Below are positions 23,486-35,464 of a DNA stretch of 64,000 nucleotides, piece by piece. Position numbers and translations under genes: made by a program. How positions within the stretch are numbered: the stretch's first letter is position 1; the number at the start of each line of letters is the position of its first letter. This DNA is from Tenrec ecaudatus (lineage: Eukaryota; Chordata; Mammalia; Afrosoricida; Tenrecidae): assembly GCF_050624435.1 (NCBI RefSeq), contig NC_134534.1:68347501-68411500 (forward strand). The letters run 5' to 3'. The notes under the pieces were generated by a model. The model had not been told where the DNA came from. It saw only the letters and a list, made by a program, of their open reading frames with translations, and ran no database searches.

Positions 23486-25062
23486 GAAATTTGCCCCTGT
23501 TATTTCTTTGACAACAACCTTCATGGCTTTAGGTTTTACATTTAGGTCTTTGATCTATCTTGAGTTAGCTCTGTACAGGGTGAGACATATAGATTCTGTT
23601 TTATTTTTCTGCAAATGAATATATATATATTGCCAGCACCAATTGTTAAAGAGACTGCCTCCCGCCCCCACATTTAATGAAACTGGCCCTTTTTCAAAGA
23701 TCAGCGGACCAAAGGTGGATGGGTTTAATTTTTGGTTCTCAATTTTACTTAATCAATTTATGTATTTGTCATTGTACAAATACTAGGTTGTTTTAACTAT
23801 TGTGCTTGTGTACTAGATTTTCACCTTTTATGTTTTCATTCAAGTTTGAATTAGAAAATTGTATTTCATTTTCCATTTCTTCTATTATCCAGCATTTTTA
23901 AGCAGGTATTATTCGGTTTCATTTTTGTTTCTTTCCTAGATCTTGCTATTGTTGATTTCTAATGTTAGACTATTATAATCTGAGAAAACATTTTGCAGCA
24001 TTTCCGTATTTTAGATTGTGTTTAGGCTGGCTGTGTGGTCTCCTGGAAGAGAATGCGCATTTTGCTGTGGATCAAGGGCTCTGCACACGTCTATGAGGTG
24101 AAGTTCATTGAGTGTGTTATTTGATCCTTCTGTGTGTCTTTGTTGCATTTCTTTTAAGTTGGTCTGTACTTCATCAAAAGTGTATATTAAAGGCTCCTAC
24201 TATTATTACAGAATTGTCTATTTCCTTCTTTAATTTGGTTAAAGTTGGTTTACGTATTTGGGGCATTTTCATTGGGTGTATAGATAATAATTTTGGCTAT
24301 GTCTTTTTATTTCTTAAGCCATTAATCATTATATTCTCTGTCCTTTATCCTGATACTGGTTTTTGCCTTAAAGTCTACTTATCAGAAATGAATACTCCCA
24401 TTTCTGCTGTTTTTCTACTTCCATTAGGATGATTTCCCACCCCCACATCCATACTCTGTTGTTTTTAGGCTATTTCTATTTTGGTGTCTAAATTGTGTCA
24501 CTTTAGACACTATTATGATTGATCCTGTTTCCTTATTCACGCTTTATCTCTGACTAGTACATTTAATTCATTTACATCAGTGCAGTTATCAATAGATATA
24601 AATTTCTTTCTGTCATGTTGCTGTGCGTTTCTTTTTGTAGTGCTCTGGTTTCTTGTTCCACATAATTTTCTGTGCTGCCTTCATTTTGTTTGTGGGTTTT
24701 CTTACAATTTTCTGATTGCTGTTGTTTTAGTGTCTACTAAATCCTTATGGTCTTCTTCTTTTTATTTTGATGAGAGGATTTAAGACTTATTATTTTTTTA
24801 AGGTTGCACACTAATTTATTATCTTCTTGCTAAGTTTAAAGCAATCTGTTATATCTCGAAATATGCTTGACTTTCTCTCTCTGTTTGGGAGCTCGGTAAC
24901 AAAACTATTTACACTCCCTCATTTACTTTTTGTGCTCATTTACAAATACCACCTTGAAGGTTTGTTTTATTTTGTCTAGTTCTATACATGGGTTTGCTTC
25001 TGGGTAATGTTCGTGTGCCATTGTTGGTGTTCTGAACAAATAACTCCCGTTAGATTGGTCTT

Positions 25063-26435
25063 TTTTTTTCTTTGTATTTTATTTTATTGGGGGCTCTTAC
25101 AGCTCTTATCACAACCCATACATATATCTATTGTCTCAAACACATCTGCACATATGTTGTCATCATCTTTTTGAAATCATTTTCTTTCTACTTGAGCCCC
25201 TGGCATCAGCTCCTCAATTGCCCCCCTCCCACCCCGATGTTCCCTTGATAAATTATACATTATTCCTTTTTTTGGGGGGGGGTCATGTCTTACACCAACT
25301 GCTGTCTCATTTGACCCACTTTTCTGCTGTCTATCCCCCTGGGAGGGGGGAATATATCAATCATTGTGATCAGTTCACCCTTACTCCCCCATCCCCAAAC
25401 TACCCTTACCCTCCAAGTTTCGCTGCTCCCCTTATTGGTCCTGAGGGGGTTATCTGTTCTGGATTCCTTGTAGCAGTGTACATGTTCTGGTCTAGGAAAA
25501 TGTGTAAGCTAGAATTGGGGTCACGGTAGTGTGTGGGGTGGGGGAGTAGCAGAAGAAGCATTAAAGAACTAGAGGAAGGTTATGTGTTTTGTCAGTGCTA
25601 TACTGCACCCTGACTGGCTCTTCTTTTCCTTGTGGCCCTTCTGACAGGGGGTGTCTAATTGACTACTGATAGGCTTTGGGTCCCCATTCTGCCTTCTCCC
25701 TCATTCCCATTGATATGATTTTTGTTTCTTTGTTTTGTTTTGGGTCTTTGATGCCTGATACCTGATCCTATTGACACCTCATGACCACATGGGTTGGTAT
25801 GCTTCTTCCATGTGGGCTTAGTTGCTTCTGAGCTAGATGGCCGGTTGTTTATCTTCAGGCCTTTAAGAACCCAGACACTATATCTTTTAGTAGCCAGGTA
25901 CCATCAGCTTTCTTCACCACATTTGCTTATACATCCATTTTTTACATCAGTGATCATGTCAGGGAAAGCGAACATCACAGAGTACCAGGTTATTAGAACA
26001 AACTGTTCTTGAGTTGAGGGAGTACTTGAGTGGAGGCCCAGTGTCCATCTGCTGCCGTAATACTTTATAAATAAATATATGTACCTAGATCTATTCCCCT
26101 GTCATTGTATATAAATGTATTTACATGTATACATACCTGTATTTAGACCTCTATAAATGTCCTTTGCCTCCCAGTTCTTTCCTCTATTTCCTTTTACTTT
26201 CTTCCTGTCTCCACTATCATGTTTGACCTTCATTTGGGTTTTGGTAATTCTTCTAGGCTACATTTCCCTTGATCGAGCATCCCCAAGCATCCTATGCCCT
26301 CCTCACCATCAATTTATATAACTTTTTCTTCCCTTGTCCCTGGGTTTGTTGGCACCCCCCCCCTTTTTCCCCCCACAGCCCCCTTTCCCAAGAGAACAAT
26401 GGAATGGATGGTTCCAGTAGGACACAGGAGAGGGG
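25063..26435 (-). mobile_element. Lineage-A L1 3'UTR nested in old L1, antisense
   Basis: From TTTTATTTTATTGGGGGCTC to GGAATGGATGGTTCCAGTAG, 1.37 kb. Flanked by GATTGGTCTT at 25,053-25,062 and 26,436-26,445. The host L1 text resumes immediately to the right. Confidence 0.85.
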
Positions 26436-26667
26436 GATTGGTCTTCATTTTACAAATCCCCTTAAACATTGTTTATTTTAAAATGCCCTAATATCATTGT
26501 CATATTTGAGGAACAATTTTAGGCATATAATTTTTGGTTGACAATTTTTGTCTTTTGGAGGCTTTGTATATATCATCCCCTTGTTTTCTTGCCTACATTG
26601 TTTCTGCTGAGAAATCAGAGGTTAGCCCTAATAGTTTTCCTTTGTAGATAATTTTTCATTTGTCCCA

Positions 26668-26862
26668 GGAGCCCTGATGGCACTCTGTGTTCAACATTGA
26701 CCTGCTAATTATAAAGTACTTCAAGCCAACCAGCCATTCCAGGGAAAACAGTGAGAATGACTGCTCCAGGCATCCTAGAAACCCAAAGCAGCGACTTTAC
26801 TCCATCTTACAGGATTACTGTGAGTTGGAATTAAGTCAGTGGGTTTTCTGTTTTCATTTTTC
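26668..26862 (+). mobile_element. AfroSINE, sense, in old L1
   Basis: CAGGAGCCCTGATGGCACTC head and CAGGATTACTGTGAGTTGG tail; the L1 text continues on both sides. Confidence 0.8.
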
Positions 26863-27114
26863 CTGAGCAGCCTTCATGATTTTGTTTTGTTTTGTTTTGT
26901 AAAGTTTGATTATGATATGTCTTGGTGATTTTTTCTTAAGGTCTAAACTGCTTGGGGTTCTCTGAGCCTCTTGATTGTCTATCTTGTCATTTCATGAATT
27001 TTAGAGATATTTTCTTCCAAAAGAATTTTTGACAATTTTATATGACTTTCAGTTTTAATCTTCTGGACTTCTAGTAGCGGTTTTTGTGTGGTACCTAATT
27101 TTTATTTTGTTGTG

Positions 27115-27180
27115 TTTTTTTAATCCTTTTATTGGGGGCTCTTACGTCTCTGATCACAACCCATACACTCATCCAGCGTG
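27115..27180 (-). mobile_element. Very short L1 3' tail, antisense
   Basis: TTTTAATCCTTTTATTGGGGGC and CAACCCATACACTCATCCA. About 65 bases of L1 terminus within older L1. Confidence 0.75.
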
Positions 27181-27384
27181 TGTTGGTTTGTTCCTATAGT
27201 GCTCTCCAGAATTCTTCTAGAGTATGGTGTATGTTCCTTGATTTTGCCTGCATTTTCCTCCATTTTTATATCCATGCTTTTGAATTCTTCTATCAGATAG
27301 TACCATTGCCCCGCCCCTTTTTTAAATCAGGAAGATTTTTGAGCTCTGTATTTTGATCATTTACTTGAGCCACTATGTTTTGTT

Positions 27385-27475
27385 TCATGTAAATAAGGGA
27401 GGGATAAAAGAAAAGAAAAATGTAAGAAAAGAAAGAAAAAAGAAGAAATAAAGGAAAGGAAAGAGAAGGGGGATT
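27385..27475. repeat. AG-rich tract
   Basis: Irregular AAAGAAAAGAAA and GGAAAGGAAAGAGAAGGGGG purine run. Confidence 0.8.
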
Positions 27476-28486
27476 TTTTTAATTAAGGAAGAAAATAGGG
27501 AGGTGCAGGGCAAAGTGTCCAGTCCCAGATGAGGTTTCTACGGATCTGGAATGTGGCTTCTCTTAGGATGTGTGGTTCTTGACAGGATTCCTGCAGGAGC
27601 AGAGTGCAGAGGCTTAACCCCAGAAGGAGCCCCTGCCTCCCCTGGGAGTAGATGTAGCCAAGCACCCATCTAGTGCTATGCAGGTCTCTGCCCCACAGAA
27701 GAGAAAAGCAAGCGCTTCCAAACATCGAGCCTGATCCAGGGTCATGTACCTGGGACCTTAGGCAAGCAGAGGCTGTTTAGGGAATGGGAGAAGTGTCAAT
27801 AAGCAACAATGGAGTAAGAGGAAGGCTGACCATCCTTCTGGTCACCAGGAGGATATAGGGAACAGACTTTTCGGGTGTGAATCTTGTGGGAGTACGAGCA
27901 CTTGTGCTGTCCTGGGTGATTGGAGCTAGCTTTCAGGTCACTACCCCAATAGGAATGCTGCTTGCAGAAGTTCAAAATGATCATGCTGTGTTTGACCAGC
28001 TCACAATTTATCTCCTCGTTTGCCGTTTTTGTTTAGCTTTTTCTTCTAGTTAGTATTCGATCTACTTCTCCACCCTTTCCTCTGGAATATGGGTTATAGG
28101 ATTATCAACTTGATCTGCTTTATTTGGTCTTTTCTGCCTTTGTTGTAGACTGGGGTCTGGATAGCCTGCCTACCCTATCTACTATCTTCCCAAAATGTCC
28201 TCCCTGTTTTCATGTTTACTATTTCTTTTGAGTACACCTTGATTCCTAATCTAGTCCTATGTACAGATGCTGCAGAAAGTTTCAAACTTTTAAGTAAATT
28301 CATAAACACCTCTGTATCTTTTAAAACATGTATTATATATACCAATAAAACCATTTCAATAAATTGTAAAATTAGATAGCTCGAAGTCATTTCTCACAAG
28401 GCTATATATAAATAATGGTTGGACTTAATAGATTTAGTGTTGATTGAAATTGACATACAAACACATCTATGATGTCTACATCACTG

Positions 28487-28560
28487 TTGTTGTTAGATGC
28501 CACCAAGTTGACCGTAACTCATAGCAATTCTATGTTCAACAGAATGAAACACTGCCCAGT
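28487..28560 (-). mobile_element. AfroSINE tail fragment, antisense
   Basis: GTTGTTAGATGCCACCAAGTTG and GTAACTCATAGCAATTCTATG are the antisense SINE/RTE tail only. Confidence 0.65.
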
Positions 28561-29900
28561 TATTTACCCTACTCACAATTACAATTATGTTTGCTATTAG
28601 ACCATCCCATACATGAGAGTATGGCATAGGCATTCACTACATAGTTAACCGTTACTACAATTACCTTTCACAAATCCTATCTTTCTGTTTCTTAGTCTAT
28701 AGTGAGAGATGTACAAGAAGCAAATGCAAACATCCTTCTGGTAATCAATAAATAGCATAAAACTCTAATAAAATAAATTGGTCTCTCATGATAAATAAAG
28801 TATTAGTTCTTTGGGCTATGTGCATTTCAATGCTTGAAAATACCTGGATAATCTGATACCAATAAATCTATGTAGAATACATAGCTGTGTGTATGTATAA
28901 TTTAAACTAAGTCGAATTTATTTTAATTTTATGTTCCAATATACTGCATTTTCATTTGGTAATGTCAAGAGAATGAAAAATGTGCTGCTTACAAAATGAA
29001 GTATTGAGTTTATTTTAGGTAACGCTTCTGATAGAAACATTCTTAAAATGCAAAAGCATACCTTCAAGCTCGAGAAGAATATATATATTTGAGAAGGCTA
29101 GAAAAATTATTAAAATAGTTTTAGAAATACTAATTAATACAAAACAAAATATTAAATACACATATACTTCCAGAAACTACAAATATTAAATTTATAGCAT
29201 TTTAAGCATTCCAAGACAGTGTTTATTTATAGACCAACCTAAGTTTGCTATGTTGTAATAATGGTTAAAATGATCTAGTATTTTGGTGAGGTAGAGTTTG
29301 AGTAATGTTTTCTGTCATTGCAGCAGTCCACTTTATTTTATTATTGACCTAGAACTCCACCTACAACTTATTTGGACATTTATCATTGGAGATATACATT
29401 TTTGGTCAAACTTTTCAAATCCATTTATTAATTAGAAATAAGCTGAAAGATGACATGGGGGACATTCTATTAAAATCAACACACCTCTTTTACTTCATTT
29501 CCTGGACTCTTGAGTCATTTATCTAATTAACATTAGGTTGTTGAGTATGAAAAATAATCTGCAAAATCATTACTCAATTAAAAGTTCTTTCTTTCTAATG
29601 AACTGTGGTTTTTTTCTCTTTACAACTGCATTATTACTTTGTCTTCCAGTTAAGAAACAAAACAACTCTTTCCCCCCCTATTTTAATTGAAGGAAAGACA
29701 AACTACAGTAGCCTAATTAAAGATTATTAAAAGTAATGCTGAACTAACTTCTAGCGACAGCAGACAGATGAGCGGTTGCCTTGAAGAGAAGGGGAGATGT
29801 GAGGAGGACTGTTGGGAAGAGAGTCCAACAGCCACAAGGAAACTTTTAGGACATGCTGTTTGTTTCAAGGATATATACAAATTCAAAACTTATTTATTTA
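28561..29900. other. Unique AT-rich sequence
   Basis: No gene, RNA or secure repeat. About 70 percent AT. Confidence 0.45.
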
Positions 29901-29904
29901 CACA

Positions 29905-30110
29905 CTTAATTTTTTACTTTTTATTGTGAATTGGGTGAAGGTTAACGGAGCAAATCCATTTTCCCTTCAATAATTCATACACATTTTGTTTCATATCATT
30001 GATGGCAGTCCCACAATATAACCTCACTTTTCCACTTCCTCCTTGTGTTTCCTGCTTCCGTTCCTCCTTCCTTTCTAACACTTCTGAACTTTGCCCTGGG
30101 CAAATGCTGT
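29905..30110 (-). mobile_element. Old L1 3'UTR, antisense
   Basis: TTTTACTTTTTATTGTGAATTGGG then GTGAAGGTTAACGGAGCAAAT and CAATAATTCATACACATTTTG. This matches the older afrotherian L1 3'UTR in reverse ('...gtgaaagtttacagagcaaat...'). Confidence 0.65.
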
Positions 30111-31145
30111 AAATGGCTGATTATATCAAGAATCCATTGATACACTTTAACTAGGTGCAGTTAATTGTATTCAATATATACTTATTTTCAAATGGTGCAA
30201 TTGTAAAAGTAAAGGTAATTATTAAAGTAAAAGTAATTAAGTGGCTGTATTGTAATACTATTTTCATGAAGCAAGAGGTTTCCATTTAACTCATTTTACA
30301 AGTGAGGTAATTTAGAATATTTAGGTAAGCTTAGCTAAGGAAGCATAGCTTTGTGTGCATGGTTTTTCATTTCTGTTTCAAATCATAGTTGTAACATACT
30401 GTTATGAATTTTTACAGAATATTTTTTAGCAAAAAACCCAGTAAAATAATACACTGGTGTTGAATATTCAAATTATCGTTACTGATATCTTTATCATCTT
30501 GGTCTTTAGTCCTTTTGCTCTTCAATTTGATAAGCTAAAAATTAAAACCTCACATTTGTTAGGTTTTATATTCACTACTTCTGATTAATTATGATTGCTT
30601 CATATTTCCCATTATTCACATCTAATAAATTTTAGGCGTTCCCTGTATTATAAGATGGGATTATGATGTCAAATAAAACTCTTAGGAATAATTTTATGAT
30701 TGAAACAACTCTGGCAGATATTGCCCCACAAGTATATAAAGTAGCTTTGTGTTCTAGAAAGAAGACTGAATTTTAAAATATAAAAGGAAGAAGTAATTAA
30801 AGACAGGAAGGAAGAAAAGTAATAAGAAAGATGTATAAATTAAATGGAATTACAACATTCTTATGTTCTCATGGACATATCCAAGCTTAATAGAAAGGTT
30901 AGTCACCTTCTGGGACGGCCATGTAGATGCTACCAGCCGCCCCAGAGTCCCTCTGTAGATAATCTTTAATTATTAGGTGAAAGCTTAAGAGGTTTGTGCT
31001 CATTCTCAACCCCAGTTCCTACATACATACATTTCTTATCAGCTTCAAGCATTAGTGGAACAACAGAGCATTGCAGCAAAACAGCTCTACGTTGTGTTTA
31101 TAATCTTGTACAGTAAAGTGATATGCATCATAATCAGCTGGATCC
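30111..31145. other. Unique AT-rich sequence
   Basis: No gene or placed repeat; short GTAAAAGTAAAGGTAATTA near-duplications at about 30,205-30,240. Confidence 0.4.
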
Positions 31146-31149
31146 AGAC

Positions 31150-31672
31150 AAATGTGCTTTGATGTAAGGCAACTGTGGTAGCTACATAATCTGGTGCCAA
31201 TGTGGGACTTGAAAGGATAAAGAGTGAAAGGGTGGAGTCTAGTCTGTCAATTGGATCATAGCCAATGAGGCCTCTGTGTGGGCATGGCCTTCTCCTGAGA
31301 ATTCTGGGAAATGCTGTTTTTGCTCTTTGGAGGCAGGATAGACTCTCTCTCACTGCTTACTCCCTTGGAGATGCTCTACTGACAAGACACATGGCACTAC
31401 GCTGATAGACCCCATGCCCTGGGAACTGGAGGAGCCATGTGGAGACCCCTGCCAGTGCAGAGATGCTTACAAGACCTCTTATCCAAATACTGTCTACCCA
31501 CTGACCTCTGATCATCCTGCATTTGACATTATTGTATGTGTTTTGTCAGTTTGAAGAGAACTTTATAGATTGGTATCAGACATAAGAGCTAATATCAGGC
31601 TTATGGGCTTGGACTGGCTTGGAGTGTCCATGGATTTTTTTCTCTAATCTACCCAGACTAACACAGCAACTG
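31150..31672 (+). mobile_element. LTR-like interspersed element 'X', second subtype
   Basis: GGTGGAGTCTAGTCTGTCAATT, GGGCATGGCCTTCTCCTGAG, CCACTGACCTCTGATCATCC, GATTGGTATCAGACATAAGAG and the end CTCTAATCTACCCAGACTAAC. Its middle is shared with 42.29-42.64 kb and its end with the copy at 49.5 kb. No ORF. Confidence 0.6.
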
Positions 31673-32053
31673 AACTGCATATTGCAAATTTAAAATTATT
31701 AAGGTTTTTTAAAGCAAAAACCCCAAAATGATTATACATTGCTATTAACCACAGTCTTATATAAGACTGAAATTCATGCAAAAACATGTACAGTGGTTTC
31801 CCACAATCAACAAGAGATGAAGTGATAGCTTTTACCCAGGACTTTTTTTTTCATCGAATTAGTACAACATGACACATGTTAGATTGCCACACAAAGGAAA
31901 TTTCCCTACAACATAGTGCGATGCTTCCTTGCTTTAAGTCAACCACCGAACTAAGTTCCTGTCTCAATAATCATTACTGACAGGAAAACAGCTAGAAATT
32001 AAAAATCTCAAATATGCTCATGTGTTTTCCTTTAGAGTTGTGTTTTATTAATA
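31673..32053. other. Unique sequence
   Basis: No gene or repeat recognised. Confidence 0.4.
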
Positions 32054-32065
32054 AAACAATGAAAG

Positions 32066-32513
32066 TGGAACTGATTACAAGGATCCACATGTGACCTCTT
32101 CCCTGGGAGAGGGACAGCAGAGAAGGGGGGAAGGGAGACTCCAGATAGGGCAAGTATGACAAAATAACGAGGTATAAATTACCAAGGGCACATGAGGGAG
32201 GGGGGAAAGGGGAGGGAGGGGGAAAAAAAAAGAGGACCTGATGCAAGGGGCTTAAGTGGAGAGCAAATGCCTTGAGAATGATTGGGGCAGGGAATGTATG
32301 GATGTGCTTTATACAATTGATGTATGTATATGTATGGATGGTGATAAGAGTTGTATGAGTCCCTAATAAAATGTAAAAAAAGAAAAGAGGAGAAAAAAAT
32401 GAATAGGGCAAAGACTGTACAGATGTGCTTTATACAATTGATGTATGTATATGTATGAACTGTGATAATAATTGTATGAGCCCCTAATAAATTGTTAAAA
32501 TTAAAAAAAAACG
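32066..32513 (+). mobile_element. Young L1 3' end with duplicated tail
   Basis: Sense insertion flanked by AAACAATGAAAG at 32,054-32,065 and 32,514-32,525. The L1 tail occurs twice: one unit ends GAGTCCCTAATAAAATGTAAAA and a second partial unit, starting GGGCAAAGACTGTACAGATG, ends GAGCCCCTAATAAATTGTTAAAA. The same doubled tail is present at 41.17 and 41.96 kb with only a few differences, so the doubling was in the source element. Confidence 0.9.
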
Positions 32514-32525
32514 AAACAATGAAAG

Positions 32526-33090
32526 CAGTCTTCGTAATACTTTGAGAGAGAAATATCTTATTCTTATCAAAAGAAAACTATTCTAATCCCCACTATTTTG
32601 TATTTGAAAAGTTTATGGATTGGATTTAGTCTCCCAAAATGTATACAGTCACTTCATGTTCAATGTGAAATAAGGTGTTATATGATTTGGAATTGTGAGA
32701 ACACGATCTCATGGCCTAATCCTACCTTCTCTCTAAGCATCTCAAATAAGCTTCATGTCTTAGCAGTGATCTGCAAGGTGCTAGAGGATGTTTGCTTTTG
32801 CGTTTAGTTCTCAGTTTACAACATTCATAATTTCTTTGTATCTGATATAGGTCCCTCTTGCATTTTTATTAGCCTTGTACCTGTGTATATGATATATTAT
32901 AGGCTATATATGTACTGTACCAGTATGCCTGGCAGAAGATGCATGTGTTGAGTGAGGGAAGCAGAAAGCTATTGCACTTGCTATGACTTGTCCTCTGGTG
33001 AGGATTTTTGAGCTCTATTGTAACCTGATGGGACCACAGACATATGCACGTGAGTATTTCCCAAATAATATGCAGCACGTGACTCTATAC
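32526..33090. other. Unique sequence
   Basis: No gene or repeat recognised. Confidence 0.4.
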
Positions 33091-33091
33091 C

Positions 33092-33272
33092 TATGGTCAA
33101 AGAGCCCAACTACTAACCGAAAGATCAGTGGTTCAGATCCATCAGCCATGCCATGGGAGAAACGTGAGACAGTAAGCTTTCATAAAGATTACAGGCTTGG
33201 AAACCCTATCAGGCTGTTCTACTCTGTCATATAATGTTGCTGGGTCAGAATCAACTCAACAATAGGTTTTTG
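33092..33272 (+). mobile_element. AfroSINE, sense
   Basis: AAGATCAGTGGTTCAGATCC B-box region, CTTTCATAAAGATTACAGGC, TTGGAAACCCTATCAGGCTG, GGGTCAGAATCAACTCAACA tail. Confidence 0.85.
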
Positions 33273-33790
33273 AATTTTATACCGGTAGTGATAATCTCAT
33301 GGTAACTGAGAGTGCACATATTGTTTTTTATCCATATTTTTGTGGCCTTGTGATCAGAGAGAAGAGGACAGGCAATCTCAGAATTAGAAATTAGTTCCAT
33401 TCCTGTTTGCCTTTCAATCGCATTATAGAGAAGTCAGAACAGTTAAGTATGGCTTGCATCTAATGCCAATTTAACTGTTTGCCTTAGCTGATAGTATATA
33501 TAGTGTACCTTTCTTTGTATAGAAACATAAGAGAACCACTTCCAGGTACACTAAAACATCTTTAATATAACAGCACAGTAATAGTAATGGTAGTACTTAT
33601 TTGTTATTACAAATCATTGTCTATACCTCACATTTTTAATATAATAGATTTTATGGGGTTGGTTCAGAAATACATGTCGCAAGAAAGTCAGACATTCATG
33701 ACCCAATGACTTCCTTATAACTTATTTAAAGACTAAAAGATTTTACAGGGTCCTCTTTCATTTATATAACAATATCCCACCCCACCCACC
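33273..33790. other. Unique sequence
   Basis: No gene or repeat recognised. Confidence 0.4.
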
Positions 33791-33794
33791 CAAA

Positions 33795-33988
33795 GAAAAA
33801 CCCATTACTATTGAGTCTCTTTCAACTCACAGCAACCCCATCTCGGGTTTCAAACATGGTAAATCCTTTCAGGAGTAGGCAATGTCATCTTTCTCCTTTA
33901 GAATGGCTAGTGGGTTTGAACCACCGACTTTCTGGTTAATAACCCAATGCCTAATCCACAGTACACCAGAGCTCCTTAGTCTTAATAT
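33795..33988 (-). mobile_element. AfroSINE, antisense
   Basis: ACCCATTACTATTGAGTCTC tail side, GGGTTTGAACCACCGACTTTC, and ACCAGAGCTCC antisense head end. Confidence 0.85.
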
Positions 33989-34640
33989 GGACAGAATGAT
34001 AAAGACTGATCTTGTGGCATATGTACATTTGTCTCAACTGAAAGTACCTAAGTTATCAACCTGAAAAAGCCTACCACCCTAAAGTGTGTTGCCTGATCTG
34101 GCGTGTATAATATGATGTAAATCAGAGGTTTGGCACTGTGATAAAGGAAATTTCACAAAATCTGGTCCACAGGACTGGTCTCATAGCATCTTACAGCAAA
34201 TTTTCAGCATAGACTGCTTATGCCAATAAGTTGAGACCAAGAACAGGAGCCAGGGGCTGGTAGGAAGATGTATTGGCTTGTACGAATTAATATTTTTCAG
34301 GTGAACAATAGCTACTAAATTTCTTATGATACGAATACCATATGAATGGGGCTTTTGAAACAGTGCAGCAACAGGTTATTAGCTAGTTTTAGTATTATGT
34401 AAATATATTAGTACTTACTCTCAGATATAATTTTATATCATATGAATCAATCACCCATTTTAAAGTAAAAGCAAGACATCTAAAGATGTATACAACTTAG
34501 ATTAATTTTTATTTTATTACTAGTTTCACTGTTTTAATAAACTATTTTGTTTTTTCTGCCTGTAAATTAAAATAAGGTATTTTTAATAAACTACCTTTAA
34601 AAGTATTACAATTAAGCCTAACATCTTATAATTTGTCAAA
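33989..34640. other. Unique AT-rich sequence
   Basis: No gene or repeat recognised. Confidence 0.4.
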
Positions 34641-34644
34641 CATA

Positions 34645-34868
34645 ACCAAATGCCCTGCCACCATCAACTCTATTCTGACTCAGAGCAACGCTATAGGACA
34701 GAGTCAAAGTACCCTATAAGCTATACAAGGCTGTAGATCATTTTTAAGGCTATAGGTCTTTAGAGAAGCATAGTGCCTCAAATTTCTTCTCCAGACAGGC
34801 ATCTGGGTTTTAACCTCCAACTTTGGGGTTAGTAGGACGCTGTTTAATCCACTGAACTACTAAGGCTT
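34645..34868 (-). mobile_element. AfroSINE, longer subtype, antisense
   Basis: CCACCATCAACTCTATTCTGAC, ACGCTATAGGACAGAGTC, AAGGCTGTAGATCATTTTTAAG, GTTTTAACCTCCAACTTTGG, ACTGAACTACTAAGGC. The middle spacer marks the longer subtype. Confidence 0.7.
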
Positions 34869-35007
34869 TTCTAATCATATGAAAATAAACTCCGTTTTGG
34901 GTGAGAAAAATAAGAATATTATCTTTGGTTGAGAATTTCTATTTAACACAATATCACTTACCAATAATAAAGTTATTTGAATATATGTTGAGTGTAACTT
35001 AATCACT

Positions 35008-35044
35008 TTTAAAGAAACATTTTATTAGGGACTCATACAACTGT
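35008..35044 (-). mobile_element. 37-base L1 tail insertion
   Basis: Only CATTTTATTAGGGACTCATA plus a few bases and the reverse A-tail were inserted. It lies between perfect 13-base duplications TAACTTAATCACT at 34,995-35,007 and 35,045-35,057. Confidence 0.9.
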
Positions 35045-35139
35045 TAACTTAATCACTCTTGAATGTTTCAAAAGTCTACTTAGATTCTTACAGTACTTCA
35101 GACATATCACTATACAGGTTAATTTATGCTAGGTATATT

Positions 35140-35460
35140 TTTAAATTTTTTAACTTACCATCCTTGCTTCTAAGGAACATTCTGGTGGTTTTCCTCAAAG
35201 ACATACATGTTCCTTCTTCCGGCAGTCCTAGCATATTCAATATTATTCATCAACACCATAATTCAAAAGCATCAGTTCTACTTCAGTCTTCCTTATTCTA
35301 TGTCCAGCTTTCATATGCATATGAGGTAACAGAAAATACCATGGCTGGGGTCAGGCACATTTAGTCCTCCATGTGACATCTTTGCCCTGTAGCAATTTAA
35401 TGAGATCTTGTATAGTGAATTTATCCAGTGCAACATATCATTTGCTTTCTTGCCTGTACA
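35140..35460 (-). mobile_element. RTE/BovB LINE fragment, antisense
   Basis: TTGCTTCTAAGGAACATTCTGG, GTCTTCCTTATTCTATGTCC, CAGCTTTCATATGCATATGAGG and GGTCAGGCACATTTAGTCC are antisense RTE reverse-transcriptase text as remembered from elephant-type RTE. It abuts a sense fragment of the same LINE. Confidence 0.65.
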
Positions 35461-35464
35461 TAAG

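Larger units (their letters stand above)
23490..28210 (-). mobile_element. Old antisense L1, composite, interrupted three times
   Basis: 23,490-23,840 is antisense late ORF2 (ACATTTAGGTCTTTGATCTAT, CTTGAGTTAGCTCTGTACAG). From about 23,870 the text jumps to the antisense of the ORF2 endonuclease side (GGCTCCTACTATTATTACAG, GGGTGTATAGATAATAATTT, TTAAAGTCTACTTATCAG), implying an internal deletion. It resumes after each younger insertion: TTGTTTCTGCTGAGAAATCAG at about 26,600, GATTATGATATGTCTTGGTG at about 26,910, and probable 5' sequence to about 28,210. Interrupted by an L1 (25,063), an AfroSINE (26,668) and a short L1 tail (27,115). No intact ORF. Confidence 0.75.
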
